Assembly (NCBI RefSeq): GCF_009856625.1
Contig: NZ_CP047241.1
Location: 1,178,001-1,242,000, forward strand
Direction: 5' to 3'
Length of the DNA: 64,000 nucleotides
From: Aquitalea denitrificans
Lineage (GTDB): Bacteria; Pseudomonadota; Gammaproteobacteria; Burkholderiales; Chromobacteriaceae
Positions 59,530 to 64,000 of the stretch are shown here, piece after piece. Under the pieces are notes generated by a model. The model was given only the letters and a program-made list of their open reading frames with translations, did not search any database and was not told where the DNA came from. The translations under genes were made by a program, and so were the position numbers. The number at the start of each line of letters is the position of its first letter. The first letter of the stretch is position 1.

Positions 59530-60621
59530 TCAGCGCCCGGTCTTCAGCTGTGTCCACAGCCGGTTTTGCAGCCGCATGATGTCAGCCGGCACTGCTTCCA
59601 GCAGGAACAGTTTGTTGATGAGGGCCGGTGGCGGGTAGATGGCCGGGTCATTGGCAATCTCCGGCTTCACGAACTTGCGCGCCGCCGCATTGGCAGTAGG
59701 GTAGAACACGGTATTGGTGATGCCGGCGTTCACCTGCGGGGTTTGCATGTAGTTGATCCACTGCAGGGCGGAATCGACATTCTTGGCTCCCTTGGGAATC
59801 ACCATCACGTCAAACCACAGTGGTGCACCGGTCCTGGGGATGTAATAGGCCAGCTGGTAGGGGCGTTTGGCTTCGGCCGCCCTTGCCTTGGCAATCACCA
59901 CGTCACCGGAATAGCCCAGCACCATGCAGATATCGCCATTGGCCAGTTCGTTGATATAGCCGGATGAGCTGAAGCGCTTGATATAGGGGCGGATTTTTTG
60001 CAGGGTCTGGAAGGCCGCCTGATAGTCAGCCGGGTTGCGGCTGTTGGGTTGCTTGCCCAGATAGTGCAGGGTGGTGGCAAACACTGCCTTGGCATCGTCC
60101 AGCACCGAAATGCCGCAGCCTTTCAGTTTTGCCGCTTTTTGCGGGTTGAACAGGTTGTCCCAGTCATCCAGCGGGGTGTCCTTGCCCAATAGCGGCTGCA
60201 CCTTGGTCAGGTTGTAGCCCAGGCCATCGGTGCCATAGGCCCAGGGGACGCCATACAGATTGCCCGGGTCGGCTCCGGCTATCTTGGCCATCAGTGCCGG
60301 GTCCAGATTACGCAGATTGGGCAGCTTGCTCTTGTCCAGCTTCTGGAAGGCCCCGGCCTGAATCTGCTTGGCCATGAAGTCCGAGGTGGGGGTGACGATG
60401 TCGTAGCCGGAGCTGCCGGTCAGCAGCTTGGATTGCAGGGTTTCATTGCTGTCGTAATTGTCGTAGCGCACCTTGATGCCGGTCTGCTTTTCAAAGCCGG
60501 GAATGGTGTCCTTGGCAATGTAGTCGGACCAGTTGTACACATTCAGCACGCCGGCTGCGCTGGATGCCTGGCTGGCGGCAGCCAGCAGCAGGGCTGAGGC
60601 AAGCAGTTTTCTGGTTTTCAT
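59530..60621 (-). CDS. Polyamine-binding periplasmic protein (PotF/PotD-like)
   Basis: A 363-residue precursor with a signal peptide (MKTRKLLASALLLAAASQASSA) and an SBP family 1 fold. 'LNVYNWSDYIAKDTIPGFEKQTGIKVRYDNYDSNETL' and 'GYDIVTPTSDFMAKQIQAGAFQKLDKSKLPN' are characteristic of PotF (putrescine-binding). Conserved Trp/Asp/Glu ligand residues include 'VPWAYGTDGLGYN'. The gene stands alone with no potGHI nearby, so it may serve a distant ABC transporter. Start at 60621; a 74-residue upstream extension is not signal-like. Confidence 0.9.
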   Translation of the reverse strand: MKTRKLLASALLLAAASQASSAAGVLNVYNWSDYIAKDTIPGFEKQTGIKVRYDNYDSNETLQSKLLTGSSGYDIVTPTSDFMAKQIQAGAFQKLDKSKLPNLRNLDPALMAKIAGADPGNLYGVPWAYGTDGLGYNLTKVQPLLGKDTPLDDWDNLFNPQKAAKLKGCGISVLDDAKAVFATTLHYLGKQPNSRNPADYQAAFQTLQKIRPYIKRFSSSGYINELANGDICMVLGYSGDVVIAKARAAEAKRPYQLAYYIPRTGAPLWFDVMVIPKGAKNVDSALQWINYMQTPQVNAGITNTVFYPTANAAARKFVKPEIANDPAIYPPPALINKLFLLEAVPADIMRLQNRLWTQLKTGR

Positions 60622-60745
60622 GGCTGGTTTCCTGAGCGGTTGAAATACGTCGTCATGAAGGCCGTTGGACTCGCTGTCCATCGCCAGGTTTCCGCCGCCG
60701 TGTTGCAACAGGCCGAATGGCCCTGATGCGCAGAGCGCAAGCATG

Positions 60746-60771
60746 AAAAAGCCCGGCGCAAGGGCCGGGCT
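60746..60771 (-). terminator. mmsB terminator
   Basis: Minus-strand hairpin AGCCCGGC-CCTTGC-GCCGGGCT followed by TTTTC, 20 bp after the mmsB stop. Confidence 0.85.
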
Positions 60772-60790
60772 GATGTCTGCATCGGGTGTG

Positions 60791-61681
60791 TCAATCCTGA
60801 TGGTAGAAGTGCTGCAGGATGCTGGAAAAATCCAGCTGACCCTTGCCCTCAGCCGCATGGCTTTCATACAGATTGCGCGCCAGCGACCCCAGCGGGGTGG
60901 CCGCGTGGCTGTCCAGCGCAGTGGCCTCGGCCAGACCCAGGTCTTTGAGCATCAGCGCGGTCATGAAGCCGCCGCTATAGCCACGGCTGGCCGGGGCGGT
61001 TTCCATCACGCCGGGCCAGGGGTTGTACAGTTCCAGCGCCCAGTTGCGGCCGGAACTCTTGCTCATGATGTCGGACAGGACTTTCGGATCCAGCCCGTTC
61101 TTCACCCCCAGCGCCAGCGCCTCGGCAGTGCCTGCCATCAGGATGCCCAGCAGCATGTTGTTGCAGATCTTGGCGGTCTGGCCCGCGCCATTGCCTCCGG
61201 CATGAAAAATGTTCTTGCCCATGGCTTCCAGCAGCGGGCGTGCTTCGGCCACATCTTCTGTCGCACCGCCAACAATGAAGGTGAGCGTACCGGCAGCGGC
61301 CCCCGCCGTGCCACCGGAAACCGGCGCGTCCAGCATGCGCAGGCCAGCCGCGCTGGCGGCTTCGGCCACCTTGCGCGCATCACCGGCGGCAATGGTGCTG
61401 CAGTCAATCACCAGTGTGCCCGCCGGCAGCTGTGCAAACAGCCCCTGTTCGCCCAGAAACAGTGTCTGCACATGCTTGCCGGCCGGCAGCATGGAAATCA
61501 CCACGCTGGCACCCTGTGCTGCGTCAAGGGCGCTGCTGGCGGCGCGGGCACCGGCTTGTGTCAGCTTGGCCAGCGCGTCTGCCGACAAATCAAAAGCGGC
61601 GACGCTAAAACCCTTGGCTACCAGATTGAGCGCCATTGGCCCGCCCATATTGCCCAGGCCGATGAAGGCGATGTGTGTCAT
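60791..61681 (-). CDS. mmsB: 3-hydroxyisobutyrate dehydrogenase
   Basis: MmsB oxidises 3-hydroxyisobutyrate to methylmalonate semialdehyde in valine degradation. The 296-residue protein has the NAD site 'IAFIGLGNMGGPMALNL', the substrate loop 'DAPVSGGTAGAAAGTL' and the catalytic Lys in 'GNGAGQTAKICNNMLLGI'. It is the last gene of the valine cluster and lies 24 bp after the hydrolase-like gene. Confidence 0.95.
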   Translation of the reverse strand: MTHIAFIGLGNMGGPMALNLVAKGFSVAAFDLSADALAKLTQAGARAASSALDAAQGASVVISMLPAGKHVQTLFLGEQGLFAQLPAGTLVIDCSTIAAGDARKVAEAASAAGLRMLDAPVSGGTAGAAAGTLTFIVGGATEDVAEARPLLEAMGKNIFHAGGNGAGQTAKICNNMLLGILMAGTAEALALGVKNGLDPKVLSDIMSKSSGRNWALELYNPWPGVMETAPASRGYSGGFMTALMLKDLGLAEATALDSHAATPLGSLARNLYESHAAEGKGQLDFSSILQHFYHQD

Positions 61682-61705
61682 TGCGTCTCTCCTGTTGTGT
61701 ACTGC

Positions 61706-62827
61706 TTAGCGCAAGTCCGCCAGCGGGTGCTGCTCCGCCGGCCACGGCGCCACAAAGTGGCTGTCTACCCAGTGCTGCGGGATGTCGGCCAACTGGCGGT
61801 AGTGCCATTGCGGTTGCCTGTCCTTGTCCACCAGCAGCGCGCGCACGCCTTCGCGGAAGTCCGGCTTGTGGCAGAAATTGAGCGACAGGATCAGCTCCAT
61901 GCGCAGCGCTTCGGCCAGCGACAGGTGGCGGGCGCGCTGGAAGATTTCCCAGGTCACGGCGGCGGACACCGGGCAGCCGTGACGGAAATTTTTGGCTGCA
62001 CTGGCCAGCCAGTCGTCGTCGAACTGCCAGCTGCCCAGGGCATCGGCCACTGTGGCGAGGTCGCCCATGCTCATCAGCTGATGAATGGTCAGCAGATTGG
62101 GGGCGACATTGGACGCTGGCAGGCTGCTGCGCGCGGCGTGTTCCAGCTGGCTGAGCAGGGCGGAAACCTGAGCGCTGCGGGTGGCGGTGTCGGCATCCCA
62201 GTATTGCTGTTGCAGCTGCTCCAGCAACTGCGGCCAGGCATCGCTGGCCAGCACGTGGTCGGCCAGATTGCAGATCAGTGCATCGTGCGCATTCAGTGGC
62301 GCGCCGGTGAGGCCGAGGAACAGGCCGACCCGCGCTGGCATGCGTTGCAGAAACCAGCTGCCGGCCACGTCCGGATACAGGCCGATGGTGATTTCCGGCA
62401 TGGCAATGCGGGTGGCGCTGGTGGCCACGCGGTGGCTGGCCCCGGCCATCAGCCCCAGCCCGCCACCCATCACGATGCCGTGGCCCCATACGATGAGCGG
62501 CTTGGCATAGCAGTGGATGTGGTAGTCCAGCGTGTATTCCTCACGGAAGAACACCAGCGCCTGCGGCTGAGGATGGCTGTCGTCGGCCAGCAGCGCTTCG
62601 CGCAGGGCGCGCACATCGCCACCGGCGCAGAAGGCCTTTTCGCCAGCACCGCGCAGCAGTACGGCGGCGATGTCGGGGTCGGTTTCCCAGGCGGCAAGCT
62701 TGGCTTGCAGCAGGCGGATCATCTCCAGCGTCAGCGCATTGAGCGACTTTTCGCTGTTGAGGGTGGCAATACCCAGGCGCTTGCCATCGGCACTGCGGCA
62801 TTCTTCAAACAATACGGCGTCGTGCAT
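61706..62827 (-). CDS. Enoyl-CoA hydratase/isomerase family, 3-hydroxyisobutyryl-CoA hydrolase-like
   Basis: A 373-residue crotonase-superfamily protein of the ECH_2/HIBCH type, releasing 3-hydroxyisobutyrate from its CoA ester in valine breakdown. Motifs: 'GAGEKAFCAGGDVRAL' (oxyanion hole), 'GHGIVMGGGLGLMAGASHRVAT' and 'MPEITIGLYPDVAGSWFLQR' (catalytic Glu/Asp). The start at 62827 has AGGAG at ideal distance; an ATG 27 bp upstream would overlap the preceding gene by 16 bp. It is followed by mmsB, the next pathway step. Confidence 0.92.
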   Translation of the reverse strand: MHDAVLFEECRSADGKRLGIATLNSEKSLNALTLEMIRLLQAKLAAWETDPDIAAVLLRGAGEKAFCAGGDVRALREALLADDSHPQPQALVFFREEYTLDYHIHCYAKPLIVWGHGIVMGGGLGLMAGASHRVATSATRIAMPEITIGLYPDVAGSWFLQRMPARVGLFLGLTGAPLNAHDALICNLADHVLASDAWPQLLEQLQQQYWDADTATRSAQVSALLSQLEHAARSSLPASNVAPNLLTIHQLMSMGDLATVADALGSWQFDDDWLASAAKNFRHGCPVSAAVTWEIFQRARHLSLAEALRMELILSLNFCHKPDFREGVRALLVDKDRQPQWHYRQLADIPQHWVDSHFVAPWPAEQHPLADLR

Positions 62828-62838
62828 GGCGGCTCCTG

Positions 62839-63621
62839 TCAGTGGTTGTGCCATTGTGGGCTGCGCTTGGCCAGAAAGGCCTGCACACCTTCTTGCTGGT
62901 CGGCGGTATCGAACAGCTTGATGAACTGCTCGCGCTCGTGAATCAGGTTATAGCCGGGCGGCTCGATGCGTGCGCGCTGCACCAGCTGCTTGCACACCTT
63001 GACCGAGGAGGGGGACTGGCGCGCCACTTTTTCCGCCAGCTTGAGTGCGGCTTCCAGCGCCTGGCCCTGACCGACCACTTCTTCCACCAGGCCGATGCGC
63101 TCGGCGGTGTCGGCATCCACCCGCTCGCCACACAGAATCATGCGCTTGGCCCAGCCTTCGCCCACCAGCCACGGCAATTGCTGGGTGCCGCCAGCGCAGG
63201 GCAGCAGGCCGACCGCGGCTTCCGGCAGCGCCATTTGCGCCTGGACTTCGGCAATGCGGATGTCGCAGGCCAGCGCGCATTCCAGCCCGCCGCCCATGGC
63301 ATAGCCGTTGATGGCGGCAATGCTGACACCACGGAAGGCGGCCAGCGCCTCGAAGGCTTCACCGAACAGCATGGTCATTTCGGTGGCCACCAGCTTGTTG
63401 CCGTCGGCAAACAGATTGAGGTCGGCCCCGGCGGAGAAGAACTTGCTGCCGCTGCCGGTAATCACCAGCGCGTAGATGTTGTCGTCCGCGTTCAGGTCTG
63501 CCACCAGTTGCTTGAGCGCGTTCAGGCTGGCGCGGTTCCAGGTGTTGGCTGGCGGGTTGTCGATGGTGACCTGGGCGGTGTGGCCGCGTTTTTCCACTTG
63601 CAGATGAGCGTAATGTGTCAT
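62839..63621 (-). CDS. Enoyl-CoA hydratase
   Basis: A 260-residue crotonase. 'SGSKFFSAGADLNLFADGN' gives the oxyanion hole, 'AINGYAMGGGLECALACDIRIAEVQAQMALPEAAVGLLPCAGGTQQL' carries both catalytic Glu positions (GGGLE and LPE). In the cluster it is likely the methacrylyl-CoA hydratase step, with hydrolase and mmsB next. It starts 294 bp after the acyl-CoA dehydrogenase end, separated by a nested inverted repeat. It lies 11 bp before the hydrolase start. Confidence 0.92.
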   Translation of the reverse strand: MTHYAHLQVEKRGHTAQVTIDNPPANTWNRASLNALKQLVADLNADDNIYALVITGSGSKFFSAGADLNLFADGNKLVATEMTMLFGEAFEALAAFRGVSIAAINGYAMGGGLECALACDIRIAEVQAQMALPEAAVGLLPCAGGTQQLPWLVGEGWAKRMILCGERVDADTAERIGLVEEVVGQGQALEAALKLAEKVARQSPSSVKVCKQLVQRARIEPPGYNLIHEREQFIKLFDTADQQEGVQAFLAKRSPQWHNH

Positions 63622-63915
63622 GGCGTTCCCGATCATTGGTAAGTAGTGCCTACAGTCTGTATACGATCTTTGTTGTCCTGAATCCGCTGCGCGGATGCCG
63701 GTTTGGTTTGCCGGGGCTGCGGCTGCCCGCCGGATCCTGTCAGTCCCGAGGCGCGGCTGAACTCGCCCTGCGCTAACGTCGTAGGGCTCAAACATGCAGC
63801 CGCTTAATACCTCGGGTCTGCCATCCGGCGGCAGGCTTGATGGGGCCGTGGCTGCGTCGACAACCTCAATCCTGTATTGCAACATGCACCACACAAACAG
63901 GGTGCATGGAGGTTC
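63622..63915. other. 294-bp intergenic region within the valine cluster
   Basis: No gene is supported. The centre is occupied by a long nested inverted repeat (63723-63834). The flanks next to the two genes show no obvious promoter. Confidence 0.5.
63723..63834. repeat. Nested imperfect inverted repeat (candidate intergenic repeat element)
   Basis: Four sets of complementary arms are nested: ctgcccgccggat (63723-63735) with atccggcggcag (63823-63834, one bulge), cccgagg (63745-63751) with cctcggg (63810-63816), gcggctg (63753-63759) with cagccgc (63797-63803), and gccct (63765-63769) with agggc (63783-63787). The whole 112 nt could form one long stem-loop or cruciform. Confidence 0.6.
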
Positions 63916-64000
63916 TCAACGGAGGTTTTCCAGCGCGCCGTCTTTCAGCAACTGCCGGGCGACGATCATGCGCATCACCTCGTTGGTGCCTTCCAGAATC
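63916..64000 (-). CDS. Acyl-CoA dehydrogenase, C-terminal fragment (runs off window)
   Basis: Only the last 28 codons are inside the window, ending TGA at 63916. They read 'ILEGTNEVMRMIVARQLLKD' and 'GALENLR', the C-terminal signature of acyl-CoA dehydrogenases (Gly-Thr-Asn-Glu FAD contact). From its neighbours it is probably the isobutyryl-CoA dehydrogenase of the valine pathway. Confidence 0.9.
   Translation of the reverse strand, partial: ILEGTNEVMRMIVARQLLKDGALENLR

Overview
The window is a GC-rich bacterial chromosome segment with no phage, plasmid, IS or CRISPR signature. The gene content and order (recA-recX-alaS, rimP-nusA-infB-rbfA-truB-rpsO-pnp, pilU-ArsC/Spx-dapE, a two-subunit arginine succinyltransferase, an Anbu peptidase operon) fit a betaproteobacterium of the order Neisseriales, most likely a Chromobacteriaceae member (Chromobacterium/Aquitalea/Vogesella type). 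That assignment is inferred from gene content and synteny, not from a database search.

Layout. 1-640: the 5' part of a GntR/FCD regulator. 766-1272: a tRNA operon on the minus strand (Pro-TGG, Arg-TCT, His-GTG twice) with a near-consensus promoter and a strong terminator. 1.4-4.0 kb: folD, purU and a membrane protein. 4.0-5.9 kb: a thioredoxin-like protein, a NUDIX hydrolase and UppP, all on the minus strand. 6.1-10.8 kb: a UPF0149 protein, then the Anbu operon (ATP-grasp, alpha-E, transglutaminase-like, Anbu). 11.1-16.5 kb: a six-gene minus-strand operon encoding an ODP-type di-iron/metallo-beta-lactamase-fold protein, a FimV-like TPR membrane protein, a degenerate response regulator, a Ras-like GTPase of the COG2229 type, an unrecognised protein and a Roadblock/LC7 protein. 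It is preceded by a near-consensus FNR/ANR box, and it is the best candidate here for an undescribed system: an oxygen-linked small-GTPase switch, possibly acting on cell poles or type IV pili.

16.8-24.2 kb: a periplasmic binding protein, alaS, recX, recA, hrcA and mltB. 24.3-27.8 kb: dnaX, ybaB, a GFA-family protein and recR. 27.8-33 kb: a MocR-type regulator, ccoG, a MarC-family protein, dapE and an ArsC/Spx-like protein. 33-36 kb: pilU and fadD. 36.3-45.4 kb: the translation/transcription/RNA-decay operon from rimP to pnp. It carries structured leaders: a terminator-like hairpin before rimP, alternative pairings before rpsO and a long stem before pnp.

45.8-52.0 kb: the arginine succinyltransferase catabolic operon (astC-aruF-aruG-astD-astB) without astE. 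52.7-56.3 kb: livHMGF branched-chain amino-acid ABC transporter genes without a binding protein. 56.3-57.8 kb: a YdcF/ElyC-like protein whose 5' end overlaps the liv terminator, and a CinA-N-like protein. 57.9-59.4 kb: an AT-richer insert with a broken fatty-acid desaturase and an EamA transporter. 59.5-60.6 kb: a polyamine-binding protein. 60.8-64.0 kb: valine-degradation genes (mmsB, a 3-hydroxyisobutyryl-CoA hydrolase-like protein, an enoyl-CoA hydratase and the end of an acyl-CoA dehydrogenase), with a nested inverted repeat between the last two.
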